A stretch of 64,000 nt of DNA from Pseudoalteromonas sp. R3 (lineage in GTDB: Bacteria > Pseudomonadota > Gammaproteobacteria > Enterobacterales > Alteromonadaceae). The stretch spans positions 372,001 through 436,000 of the forward strand of contig NZ_CP034835.1 of assembly GCF_004014715.1 (NCBI RefSeq), read 5' to 3'. Shown here piece after piece: positions 39,922 to 49,227 of this stretch. The notes beneath the pieces are model-generated. The model made no database searches. It was given only the letters and a program-made list of their open reading frames with translations, and was not told the origin of the DNA. Made by a program: the position numbers and the translations under genes. The stretch's first letter is position 1. Each line of letters opens with the position of its first letter.

Positions 39922-40656
39922 TTATTTATTAAATTCAAAGCGTTCTGTTTTTATCTGCTGTAATTTGCGATGGATAATGTAGCTGACAGGTGGTAGCTGA
40001 TACAGCAGGCAAAGAATACCGGTCGCAACAATGGGCCCTATTTGCCTTGCTTCAAAGCTATGATGTGCGATATGCATGATGCTCCATAAGTAAGGAATGA
40101 AAGCGAGTGAATAACCACATACAGCGAGTTCAATGATGGAAGCTTGTTGTTGTTTATATAAATAGAGCATCATTGCGATACTGAAGAACGAGATGAGCAA
40201 AGACTCGAAATGTATAAACATGCCCCATTCAGCCAGCGCTAAAATGTCCCAGAAATTGTGCCAAAAATGTGCACTAAAGAGCGCCGTATGAATTTTTCCT
40301 TGTAGCAGCTCATCCCAAAATGTTTCAGAAATGAAAGCAGGATCGTTCAATATGGACAGCAACACAATTAAACCCGCAGTCACAACGAACATGATAAGAG
40401 GCAAGTAAAAATTCAATCGCCCCAACACATCGACAGAAGCCAGTTTTTTCTGTAGATAAATCATGCTCGTTTCAAGAGTTTGCTGCCAATACCATTGATT
40501 AGCATGTTTGATACTTTGTTTCGCTCGTAAGTTAAATTCTTCTTCAAGGTCGCCCAGAACACTTTCTACCAGTCGATGAGGAAGCAATATAGTGAGAATT
40601 TTATTTGCCAGTGCTGGCGGTTTGACATCTGATTTGTTGTCTGAGTAGAGGCTCAT
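39922..40656 (-). CDS. Membrane protein with a permease-prefix-like domain
   Basis: A 244-residue protein. I start it at ATG 40656 because a strong AGGAGGTG site lies eight bases upstream, within the end of padR; the longer open frame overlaps padR and is unlikely. Residues about 15-75 (KILTILLPHRLVESVLGDLEEEFNLRA) resemble the prefix domain found in front of FtsX/MacB-type permeases that are paired with PadR regulators. What follows is four or five membrane segments (for example YLPLIMFVVTAGLIVLLSIL) rather than a full permease. It appears to be a stand-alone or reduced version; the function is unknown. Confidence 0.7.
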   Translation of the reverse strand: MSLYSDNKSDVKPPALANKILTILLPHRLVESVLGDLEEEFNLRAKQSIKHANQWYWQQTLETSMIYLQKKLASVDVLGRLNFYLPLIMFVVTAGLIVLLSILNDPAFISETFWDELLQGKIHTALFSAHFWHNFWDILALAEWGMFIHFESLLISFFSIAMMLYLYKQQQASIIELAVCGYSLAFIPYLWSIMHIAHHSFEARQIGPIVATGILCLLYQLPPVSYIIHRKLQQIKTERFEFNK

Positions 40657-40658
40657 TG

Positions 40659-41003
40659 CTACACCTCCTGAGATAAAGAATGGCGAATAGATAGTCCGTG
40701 CCATAATGTATCCATAGCCTGTCTGGCACGCTTAAGTGCATTATGGCCTTGCGCAGTCACTTTGAAATAACGTTTTGCTCGACCACCTCGCTGAGCTGTG
40801 GCTTCGCCTAGCTGCGATTCCACCATTCCTTTACGCTCCAATCGCTCTAGTGTCGAATAAAGTGCGCCAATGGCGACATTGCGATTCACTTGTTCTGCCA
40901 ATAGTTGTCTAATCGCTGCACCATACGCGTCATTTTCGAGATGAAGTAACGCAAGCATAGTCATTTGTTCGAATTCACCTAAGAATTTATCTTTTTCAGA
41001 CAT
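40659..41003 (-). CDS. PadR-family transcriptional regulator
   Basis: A 114-residue winged-helix regulator of the PadR family. Supporting phrases are FEQMTMLALLHLENDAYGAAI, the recognition region GALYSTLERLERKGMVES, and RGGRAKRYFKVTAQG, the usual wing. A short C-terminal helix mediates dimerisation in the family. It is the first gene of the leftward cassette, and its stop is two bases before the next start. A perfect small palindrome (ACTACAATGTAGT, 41074-41086) lies about 70 bases upstream of the start and may be its own operator. PadR proteins commonly repress the membrane-transport genes next to them. Confidence 0.92.
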   Translation of the reverse strand: MSEKDKFLGEFEQMTMLALLHLENDAYGAAIRQLLAEQVNRNVAIGALYSTLERLERKGMVESQLGEATAQRGGRAKRYFKVTAQGHNALKRARQAMDTLWHGLSIRHSLSQEV

Positions 41004-41073
41004 AACAGGAAGTCTTTAAAATTAATTTCCCTTATTTTTACTACAAAATAGGAATTTACTGCAAGGTATTATT

Positions 41074-41086
41074 ACTACAATGTAGT
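41074..41086. promoter_or_regulatory. Candidate PadR operator
   Basis: ACTAC-AAT-GTAGT is a perfect five-base inverted repeat around a three-base centre. Related half-sites (TACTAC, TACTGC) recur at about 41038-41062. It lies upstream of padR, consistent with autoregulation. This is inference from position and symmetry only. Confidence 0.4.
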
Positions 41087-41136
41087 TTTATTTATGATCT
41101 CATGGGAACTGAAGCGATAACTTAGGTTTGTGTAAA

Positions 41137-41165
41137 AAGCTGAGAGATAGCACGAATGGGATATG
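41137..41165 (+). repeat. Imperfect direct repeat, right copy
   Basis: Partner of the copy at 38558-38586, on the far side of the PadR cassette. See that entry for the shared pattern. Confidence 0.35.
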
Positions 41166-41343
41166 TGGGAGTTAGTAAGCTGGAGTAAGGATTTGAAGCT
41201 CTGCTTGAGAGATAAAATCGCCAGCATTATTACCCAGGTCTGAGCGCGCTCACCCGCCTGCGGAGGAATCTGCCTCAGGCAACTTGAGTTTTAGTCTGTC
41301 TTGAACAAAACTTGATACAGGGTTTATTGGCTTGTGTAGTAGC

Positions 41344-42987
41344 ATGCGTCGACTAGTTAAAGCAGACAAAGAGATATTTACCGGGTGGGGAATGCGCGCG
41401 GTGATTGGGGTTGTCTGGTTGTTGGTTAATGGCGCGCTATGGCAATTCACACATGCACAGGTAGTGCAACAAGCCGGGCAGCTACAAAGCCACCTGACGC
41501 AGTTAGACGTATCCTCTTCGGCGCAACAGGTTGGCGAGTTTTCTACCTTGATCCGCCACTACGGCTTTATTAGTGAAGACCAGGCCGCACCCGTTTGGCT
41601 GTGGGCGACTGAAAGTGTGACTTTCCAGTTTGCTGAGCAAACGCTGGCTCTGTCACCCGCTCCGATACTAGAAGACTGTTTACCCGTTGTTTTGTTTATG
41701 AACTTACTGATTCTGGGAGCGGGGTATCTGCTCTCCAGATGGATGGGGGGTCTCTCTCGCTCTGAATTGTCATCCTCTCAGGCTAGGGCCATTACCTCAG
41801 AATTAACACCTACCTCGATAACGAGAGCACAAGCTGTAGAAGAAAGTCGCAAAGTATCTGTGTTCGCAATGGTTAAGTGGCGTTTGGCCTTGCCTGACGA
41901 TTTAGATCCACAAAACCACTTTAATGTCACACTGGCACGCTGTTTCTCTAAGTACGAGCGATGCTCTTGTAAGTACTTGTCATCAGGCGCTTTGGTGATG
42001 ACGCTGGCACCGGTTGATAAAGTAGACGTGGATACTCTGGCCCGGCGGATCCACGAAGTAATCTATCAGGCTTTGCTGTCTTTTCGCCCTGATCTGTCAC
42101 GCAGTGCAGTGAAGTGTGGGGTGTGTTTTTACGCTAAAGGAGCTGATCAGGCAATGGTTTATCAGGTTGTTCGTTCGGCACTGAGCATAGCGCAGAGCAA
42201 TGTCTGGCAGCACGTTCATATTATGCCATTAAATCATACCTTGAGTACCAGTTTGCGCCGTGCAGAAAGTGAGATCATTGATGATATAAAAGCCGGGCGC
42301 TTCATGTTGTTCTTTCAGCCTTTATTTGGCTTTGCCCAACAAGATGTGATCCAAAGTGAAGCACTATTACGTGTACGTCATCGTTCACTAGGGCTCATGT
42401 CTGCCGGGCAGTTTATTCACAAAATTCATCAGGCAGATCACTTGATGATGCTGGATAAAACCATGGTTTGTCACGCATTAAAAGCGTTGTCTAAAGAGCC
42501 AGCAGGCTTTTCTGTTAGCGTGAATTTACATGTGCTTAATTGGAGTAATAGAGACTTTGTCGCGTGGTTAAGTGAGCAAGTGATAGTATCGGATCGGGCA
42601 AAGGACATTGCGTTTGAACTCACCTTACAAGATTTCTATCAATATGAAGCATATTGTGCCCAAGAGTTTGCTCGCTTGTCTGAGTTGGGGTGCCGGTTTG
42701 TTTTGGATCATGTGAATGCACCCGTGAAAATAGAGTCGCTGCGCGAGTTTGGCAATATAACGGCGCTCAAACTGGCTTTTGAGCTGATCCATGAAGTGCA
42801 TCATTCAGCCAAGCGACGTAGTGTTGTGCGCCAGGTTGTGGCTCAGGCTAAATCGCTTGGTATACCGGTTTATGCGGTTGGTGTAGAAACCAAAGAGGAA
42901 TTTGAGTGTATTACCAACCTGGGGGTTGATGGGGCTCAGGGCTATTATTTCAGTGCTCCTTTATTACAGCTCGAGCAGAGCTTGTAA
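41344..42987 (+). CDS. csrD: CsrD-like degenerate EAL-domain membrane protein
   Basis: A 547-residue inner-membrane protein with two membrane segments (about 19-37 and 115-134) around a small periplasmic domain, then a weak GGDEF-like region (about 165-310) without a recognisable GGDEF motif, then an EAL domain. EAL is present (E339-A-L), but later catalytic motifs are damaged: DDFGTG reads DHVNAP and AEGVE reads AVGVE. It is therefore unlikely to hydrolyse c-di-GMP. Location just upstream of the mre locus and degenerate domains both match CsrD, which in E. coli targets the CsrB/C small RNAs for RNase E decay. The start ATG 41344 has no strong ribosome site. Confidence 0.72.
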   Translation: MRRLVKADKEIFTGWGMRAVIGVVWLLVNGALWQFTHAQVVQQAGQLQSHLTQLDVSSSAQQVGEFSTLIRHYGFISEDQAAPVWLWATESVTFQFAEQTLALSPAPILEDCLPVVLFMNLLILGAGYLLSRWMGGLSRSELSSSQARAITSELTPTSITRAQAVEESRKVSVFAMVKWRLALPDDLDPQNHFNVTLARCFSKYERCSCKYLSSGALVMTLAPVDKVDVDTLARRIHEVIYQALLSFRPDLSRSAVKCGVCFYAKGADQAMVYQVVRSALSIAQSNVWQHVHIMPLNHTLSTSLRRAESEIIDDIKAGRFMLFFQPLFGFAQQDVIQSEALLRVRHRSLGLMSAGQFIHKIHQADHLMMLDKTMVCHALKALSKEPAGFSVSVNLHVLNWSNRDFVAWLSEQVIVSDRAKDIAFELTLQDFYQYEAYCAQEFARLSELGCRFVLDHVNAPVKIESLREFGNITALKLAFELIHEVHHSAKRRSVVRQVVAQAKSLGIPVYAVGVETKEEFECITNLGVDGAQGYYFSAPLLQLEQSL

Positions 42988-43015
42988 TGAACACAGTTTA
43001 TGAGCAGCTGCGAGG

Positions 43016-43918
43016 TCAGATAAGCCCACGATAACGCAAGCCATCTAAGCCTTGTAATCCGCCACTGTGGATAGCAATGATCCGGCTGCCACGAGGAAAA
43101 TATCCTTGTGCTACCAGCTGCCAAAGCGCAAACATTAATTTACCTGTGTATATGGGCTCCAGTGGCAATGCATGATCCCGACGCATACGTTGGCAAAACT
43201 GCCACAACGGTGCTGAAAACTTGCCATATCCACCTTCATGGTGATCGCAAAGCAGCTGCCAGTTGGTACGCCCGGAAGCTTGCGGATTTAACCTCTGGAT
43301 GTCATCGCGTAAATATTGCGCCCCTTTTAGCACTGCTATTCCCAGTAACTGACAGTCAGGTGCCAGCCCTTCCAGCATGCCTGCCAACGTACCACCGCTA
43401 CCCACGGCACAACACACATAATCGCTGTCAGGCAGGCTCTGCGCTAGCTCTTTACAACCGGCAAGGGCAAAGTGGTTGCTACCGCCTTCGGGAATGACAA
43501 AAGTGTCGGGAAATTGCTGTTCTAATTGTGCCAGATACTCAGGCTCGTTACGTAGCCGATACTCCTTTCGAGAGACCGCATGCAAGGTCATTCCACAGGC
43601 GCTTGCCATGCGAATTGTGGGATTGTTTAAGTCTAGCTGCGGACCACGGATCACGGCATGTCCCTGAATGTTAAATTGTTTGCAGGCCATTGCAGTGGCA
43701 TACAGGTGATTTGAAAAGGGACCGGAAAAAGTAACCAGAGCTCGTTTGTTTTCCACAGCCATTGCTTTGAGGTTATATTTGAGCTTACGCCATTTGTTGC
43801 CCTGAATAGTTGGGTGAAGGAGATCGTCACGTTTGATGTGTAGCGAAACGCCTGCCGTGTCGAGTTCGGGTGCAGTGATCTGTTGTAACGGAGACTCAGG
43901 AAAATCAAGCTTGTCCAT
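43016..43918 (-). CDS. PLP-dependent D-cysteine desulfhydrase/ACC deaminase-like enzyme
   Basis: A 300-residue fold-type II pyridoxal-phosphate enzyme of the ACC deaminase/D-cysteine desulfhydrase group. The PLP lysine lies in QGNKWRKLKYN (about 40-50), the phosphate-binding loop is AVGSGGTLAGML, and the glycine-rich C-terminal phrase is IHSGGLQGLDG. Members of this group degrade D-cysteine or related D-amino acids; true ACC deaminases are a small subset. I cannot tell the substrate from sequence. The gene is monocistronic, convergent with csrD. Confidence 0.87.
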   Translation of the reverse strand: MDKLDFPESPLQQITAPELDTAGVSLHIKRDDLLHPTIQGNKWRKLKYNLKAMAVENKRALVTFSGPFSNHLYATAMACKQFNIQGHAVIRGPQLDLNNPTIRMASACGMTLHAVSRKEYRLRNEPEYLAQLEQQFPDTFVIPEGGSNHFALAGCKELAQSLPDSDYVCCAVGSGGTLAGMLEGLAPDCQLLGIAVLKGAQYLRDDIQRLNPQASGRTNWQLLCDHHEGGYGKFSAPLWQFCQRMRRDHALPLEPIYTGKLMFALWQLVAQGYFPRGSRIIAIHSGGLQGLDGLRYRGLI

Positions 43919-44129
43919 CTCTGGTTCAGTCTGTGTTATTTAGTGTCGGATAGCCGTTATTATTTCATGAAAATCTTAGTAGAACACTGGTAAGGAAGTG
44001 GCTAATAGTTGTAAACTCAGATATTAATTGTGCTAGGCTTGTGTTTTAGTTCTTAAGTACATAGCATTAAGCGCTAAATTATAAAAAATAACAAAGACCA
44101 AACAACTGCCGCTGTTGGGAATGGAATTT

Positions 44130-46154
44130 ATGCAAATTGCTCCTTTATCTCTTTTTGTCTCTGCGACCCTTTTATCTTTAAGTGTGTCGGCGCAAGATAC
44201 TGCAACTGTAACTGCCATTGAATCTGAGCGTACTGAAAAGCAAGCTGAATTAGATAACTATACTCAAGTACTCGATAAGCACTTGAGTGAAGAAACTCGC
44301 TTGCAGGCTCAGCTCGATCTATTGCGACAACGTTCTGCGGAGCTGGATAAAGAAAAGAACCAGGCGCTTGATGCAATGAATGATATTTATCGGCGCTTAA
44401 TTGATGATCCTTCTCTGGATATATCAGCGGCACAGAGCAGGTATCAGCAGGCAGTTGCAGAGCATAAACAGAATAAAGAAGACATCGTAATGCAGTTGGC
44501 GGCGATTGCATCACACCGTAAAGATATTGAGCAAATTCGCGTTACCAAACACACCTTAGTTAACACCATAGCCAGTTTGAATGACCAGCTTAGCACTGCT
44601 CGAATTGAACGCCTGCGTAACGAGTTCAGTCGTGAAGGCACGTTAGAAGTGGACCATACAATTAATTGTAAGCGCACTGAAACGCTTGCTGCATGTGAAC
44701 AACGTGGTCAGCAATTGGGTCTGCAAAAAGCGACTAAGCATTTTATTGATCAAATTTTTGCAAACCTGACGGAGCAACGAGTGGTTGAACCTAAGCGTCA
44801 CCTGGCAGGTGCGCAGGTACAGGTTGTTAGCAGTCATGTGGTTGGCAGTGCGTTCAGTGGTCAGGGCAATTACAGTGTTAACCTGAGTGTGACCATGCGT
44901 GGTGATGTAAATAACAGTCGCCTGTGTAGCTTACTGAACTTGGATAACCGTTACTGCAGTGAATATGGTTCACCACTGGCGTTAGGGTATCAAGCCAATT
45001 ATCCAACAACATACAGTGATGAACAGCTGACTTTTTCAAATGACTTATCTCAGAGCAAACCGGTGGTCAGCGTTGCGAGAATGCCCGCTTCTGCCGATAT
45101 TACCACGGAGATAGCACCTCAGCCGCCAAAGAATCGTGATGTCGAATTGACTTTGCGTTCCAATGTGTATGACGACGAAGTCTTTATCAACGGTGTCAGT
45201 TATGGTTCGACCAAGCTGGTGGTCAATCTGCCAGCCGGTATGCATGACATCGAAGTACGCAAACTGGGCTATGAGCCTTACAAGGCCAATCTCAATTTGC
45301 GACGAGCCAGGACCTTAAACGCCCGGCTGGTAAAAAAGCCTGAGTCGATTGCTGCACCGACACCAAAAAGCGAGCAAACTCAGCCAGCACAACAAGTCGC
45401 CGCACCACAACCCGTTAAAGTGGTTAACCCAGACAGAATTGTTAATGAAACGGTGATCATTCCTGCTGGTAGCTTTAAAATGGGTGATCTGACAGGAAAT
45501 GGTCTGGCAAATGAACGCCCAGTCGTAGAGAAGGTGCTAAGCCATTCTTATGTGATGCAAAGTAAGGAAGTCACCGTTTCCGAATTCCGTCGTTTTATCG
45601 ATAGTTCTCAGTATGTTACTGAGGCTGAGAAGGGCAAGGGCTGTGCCCACTATAAAAATGGCGAGCCGGTCTGGGAAATAGATTACAACTGGAGAGCGCC
45701 AGGATACCAGCAAGCTGACGATTTCCCGGTTGTCTGTGTATCTTATGAAGATGCTAAAGCCTACGCCAATTGGCTGTCAGGTGATCAGGGCATGCAGTAC
45801 CGTTTACCTAACGAAGTTGAATGGGAATATGCAGCTCGGGGTGATACTACCTCAGAGTACCCTTGGGGTAATGAAATTGGTCGCAATCAGGCAAACTGTG
45901 GCTGGTGTGGCAGTGAATGGTCAAATAAAAGCCCGGCACCCGTAGGTCAGTTTGCAGCAAACGCTTATGGGCTATATGACACAGTAGGTAATGTCTGGGA
46001 GTGGACGCAGAAGCGTGCGTCGCAAGATGATGTGACGGTACGTGGAGGTGCTTGGAACTTCGCACCGAGTCTCGCTCGGGTATCTACACGGTTGGCGCTG
46101 GCCCCCGACTTTCGGGCCAATTATATCGGATTTAGATTAGTAAGAGAGCGTTAA
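44130..46154 (+). CDS. Exported coiled-coil/PEGA/FGE-SUMF1 domain protein
   Basis: A protein of about 674 residues with a signal peptide (MQIAPLSLFVSATLLSLSVSA). Residues about 25-180 form a long coiled coil rich in Gln, Glu and Arg. A beta-rich region follows, then a PEGA-like domain (about 345-405; VFINGVSYGSTKLVV, LPAGMHDIEVRKLGYEPY) and a C-terminal formylglycine-generating-enzyme/sulfatase-modifying domain (about 440-674; PAGSFKMGD, YRLPNEVEWEYAARG, GLYDTVGNVWEWT, GFRLVRER). Most such domains bind rather than modify. The catalytic cysteine pair of true FGE is not evident at the standard position. ATG 44121 is an alternative start. It lies just upstream of mreB. Confidence 0.82.
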   Translation: MQIAPLSLFVSATLLSLSVSAQDTATVTAIESERTEKQAELDNYTQVLDKHLSEETRLQAQLDLLRQRSAELDKEKNQALDAMNDIYRRLIDDPSLDISAAQSRYQQAVAEHKQNKEDIVMQLAAIASHRKDIEQIRVTKHTLVNTIASLNDQLSTARIERLRNEFSREGTLEVDHTINCKRTETLAACEQRGQQLGLQKATKHFIDQIFANLTEQRVVEPKRHLAGAQVQVVSSHVVGSAFSGQGNYSVNLSVTMRGDVNNSRLCSLLNLDNRYCSEYGSPLALGYQANYPTTYSDEQLTFSNDLSQSKPVVSVARMPASADITTEIAPQPPKNRDVELTLRSNVYDDEVFINGVSYGSTKLVVNLPAGMHDIEVRKLGYEPYKANLNLRRARTLNARLVKKPESIAAPTPKSEQTQPAQQVAAPQPVKVVNPDRIVNETVIIPAGSFKMGDLTGNGLANERPVVEKVLSHSYVMQSKEVTVSEFRRFIDSSQYVTEAEKGKGCAHYKNGEPVWEIDYNWRAPGYQQADDFPVVCVSYEDAKAYANWLSGDQGMQYRLPNEVEWEYAARGDTTSEYPWGNEIGRNQANCGWCGSEWSNKSPAPVGQFAANAYGLYDTVGNVWEWTQKRASQDDVTVRGGAWNFAPSLARVSTRLALAPDFRANYIGFRLVRER

Positions 46155-46235
46155 GGCAGTTTAGGCACGCCAATGAGGCGGCCTTATTCATGTCTTTGCG
46201 ACTGTGTCTTTGACACACAGAGAAATATTTCAACG

Positions 46236-46253
46236 CAGTGGCGTAAGCCACTG
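46236..46253 (+). other. Hairpin upstream of mreB
   Basis: CAGTGGC/GCCACTG forms a perfect seven-base-pair stem closed by GTAA, 41 bases before the mreB start. No T run follows, so it is not a standard terminator. It may be a leader structure or part of the transcript end of the upstream gene. Confidence 0.4.
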
Positions 46254-46278
46254 TATGGTTTGCAAAAAGAATTCTTAA

Positions 46279-47336
<1,058 letters not shown>

Positions 47337-47337
<1 letters not shown>

Positions 47338-48170
47338 TGAACCTGCTTTTTGGACGTACTATTTCTTTGCAACTGCGACTTACGGTCGCAGTTGTGCTTA
47401 GCGTACTGCTGATCCTGGGGGATCGCTATACTTCGGGCGGTACCTTAGTGAGAACCAGCCTTAATACACTGGTAAGCCCGTTGCTTTATGTGGCGAATGT
47501 TCCCTATGAAGTTTTTAGCCTGGGTGCCAAAAGCCTGGATACCCGAGACCGGTTGTTTCAGGAAAACGAAGCACTACGTAAAAAACAGCTATTACAAAGC
47601 GAGCAACTTCAGCAGTATCAATTTCTGTTACGTGAAAATCAGCAGCTGCGTGCCTTACTCGGCGCATCTTCTCGACAGCAAAGAGAGCGCTTGATTGCGG
47701 AAGTTTTATCGGTACGATCGAGCCGATACAGCCATCAGGTTGTGGTCAACCGTGGCGCGATCGATGGCGTATTGGAAGGTCAGCCAGTGATTGATGAGAT
47801 GGGGATTGTTGGACAGCTTACTCAGGTCGGCAGTACTACGTCCCGCGTATTGCTCATGACAGACACGACTCATGCTACCCCTGTACGGATCCTGCGCAAT
47901 GACGTACGTACTGTGGTGGAAGGCACAGGAAAAATCAATCTGGTGCAACTACAGCATGTACCACACAGCCTGGATATTCGTTTGGGAGATATCCTGGTGA
48001 CTTCTGGACTGGGTGGTACGTTTCCAGAAGGCTACCCAGTTGCCGTGGTGACCGAGATAGATCGCGACGAGGGACTCCCTTTTTCTAAAGTCTATGCAGA
48101 GCCTGTTGCACAGCTGGATCGTATTCGTTTGCTCGTGATTTTGGGTAAAATGGCTAAAGGGGAGCTGTGA
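47337..48170 (+). CDS. mreC: Rod shape-determining protein MreC
   Basis: Bitopic inner-membrane scaffold of the elongasome. The 277 residues have one N-terminal membrane segment (about 11-30, LRLTVAVVLSVLLIL), a coiled coil (about 62-108) and a periplasmic two-barrel region (VLSVRSSRYSHQVVVNRGAIDGV and VLVTSGLGGTFPEGYPVA). It is shorter than E. coli MreC (367), lacking the C-terminal extension. The mreD ATG lies just after its stop. Confidence 0.95.
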
Positions 48171-48172
48171 GT

Positions 48173-48649
48173 ATGAACCGAAGTTATGCCCTGGTAGCAC
48201 TTAGCCTGTTTATTGCTTTAATTATGGCCCTGATGCCGTTGCCTATATCCTTTGAACCATTTAGGCCCGACTGGGTCTTACTGGTATTAATGTACTGGTC
48301 TATCGCCTTACCGCATCGTGTCAACATTGGTTGGGCATGGTGTACCGGGTTAGTTATGGATCTGGCAACGGGCTCTCCGTTGGGGGTGAATTCACTGACT
48401 TATTCTATTTGTTTGTATATCACGACCAGCAATTTTCAAAAGATTAGGAACTTCTCAATCTGGCAGCAGGCAGTGCTTATCGGTTTGTTTTTAGCTTTGT
48501 ATCATTTACTGCAGTTTTGGCTGAATCACTTCCTGTTAGACATTTATTTCAACCCGAGATATTTATGGCCGGCCTTAATTGGCATGTTGTGCTGGCCTTG
48601 GGTTTTCCTGTTATTACGAAAGTATCGCAGGCATTTTAGGATCCGTTAA
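48173..48649 (+). CDS. mreD: Rod shape-determining protein MreD
   Basis: Small integral membrane partner of MreC and RodA/PBP2 in rod-shape maintenance. The 158 residues contain about five membrane segments and the family phrase PFRPDWVLLVLMYWSIALPHRVNIG followed by GLVMDLATGSPLGVN. I start it at ATG 48173, eight bases after a GGGGAG site; the GTG at 48167 is too close to that site. The stop overlaps the maf start by one base (TAATG). Confidence 0.93.
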   Translation: MNRSYALVALSLFIALIMALMPLPISFEPFRPDWVLLVLMYWSIALPHRVNIGWAWCTGLVMDLATGSPLGVNSLTYSICLYITTSNFQKIRNFSIWQQAVLIGLFLALYHLLQFWLNHFLLDIYFNPRYLWPALIGMLCWPWVFLLLRKYRRHFRIR

Positions 48650-49227
48650 TGACACCAACACTTTATTTGGCGTCAGCATCGCCACGCAGGCGCGAATTGT
48701 TGACTCAGCTCGGCTATTCTTTCTCGCAATTTTCTGTAGATGCAGACGAAAGTCAATTCCCCGGTGAGACACCTTTGGTTTATGTTGAACGTCTGGCGCG
48801 CTTGAAGGCCAGCAGTGGGGTTTCTATGGGCTATCAGGATGCGCCTGTACTGGGCAGTGATACCATTGTCGTTCTTGGGCAACAGGCACTGGGTAAGCCC
48901 AAGGATAAATATGACTTTATGACCATGATGCAGGCGTTGTCTGGTAAAACGCATCAAGTCATGACTGCAATTGCCGTTGCCGGTATAGATCGGGTTCTAA
49001 GCCGAACTGTGATAACAGATGTTACATTTAAACCCTTGAGTGAACAGGAAATTGAGCAATACTGGCAAAGTGGGGAACCGCAGGATAAAGCGGGAGGCTA
49101 TGGCATTCAAGGGTTAGGAGGGCGTTTTGTTACTCAGTTATCAGGTAGCTATTTCGCCGTTGTCGGCTTACCTTTATACGAGACGGATGAACTGATTAAA
49201 GCATTTATGGCGGGTGTAGATGAGTAG
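48649..49227 (+). CDS. maf: Maf-family nucleotide pyrophosphatase (YhdE type)
   Basis: Cytoplasmic pyrophosphatase of the Maf family, which removes dTTP, UTP and some modified nucleotides. The 192 residues show the N-terminal YLASASPRRRELL, DADESQFPGE, the catalytic VLGSDTIVVL and the C-terminal QDKAGGYGIQGLGG. It is in the standard mreD-maf-rng order and overlaps both neighbours by a few bases, so it is part of a tightly packed operon. Confidence 0.95.
   Translation: MTPTLYLASASPRRRELLTQLGYSFSQFSVDADESQFPGETPLVYVERLARLKASSGVSMGYQDAPVLGSDTIVVLGQQALGKPKDKYDFMTMMQALSGKTHQVMTAIAVAGIDRVLSRTVITDVTFKPLSEQEIEQYWQSGEPQDKAGGYGIQGLGGRFVTQLSGSYFAVVGLPLYETDELIKAFMAGVDE

Larger units (their letters stand above)
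41004..41343. other. Intergenic region with PadR operator candidate and a direct-repeat copy
   Basis: About 340 bases between divergent genes with no reading frame I would call. It contains the PadR operator candidate (41074-41086), the right copy of the direct repeat (41137-41165), and presumably the promoters of padR and the csrD-like gene. I cannot place the latter's -10 and -35 boxes. Confidence 0.5.
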
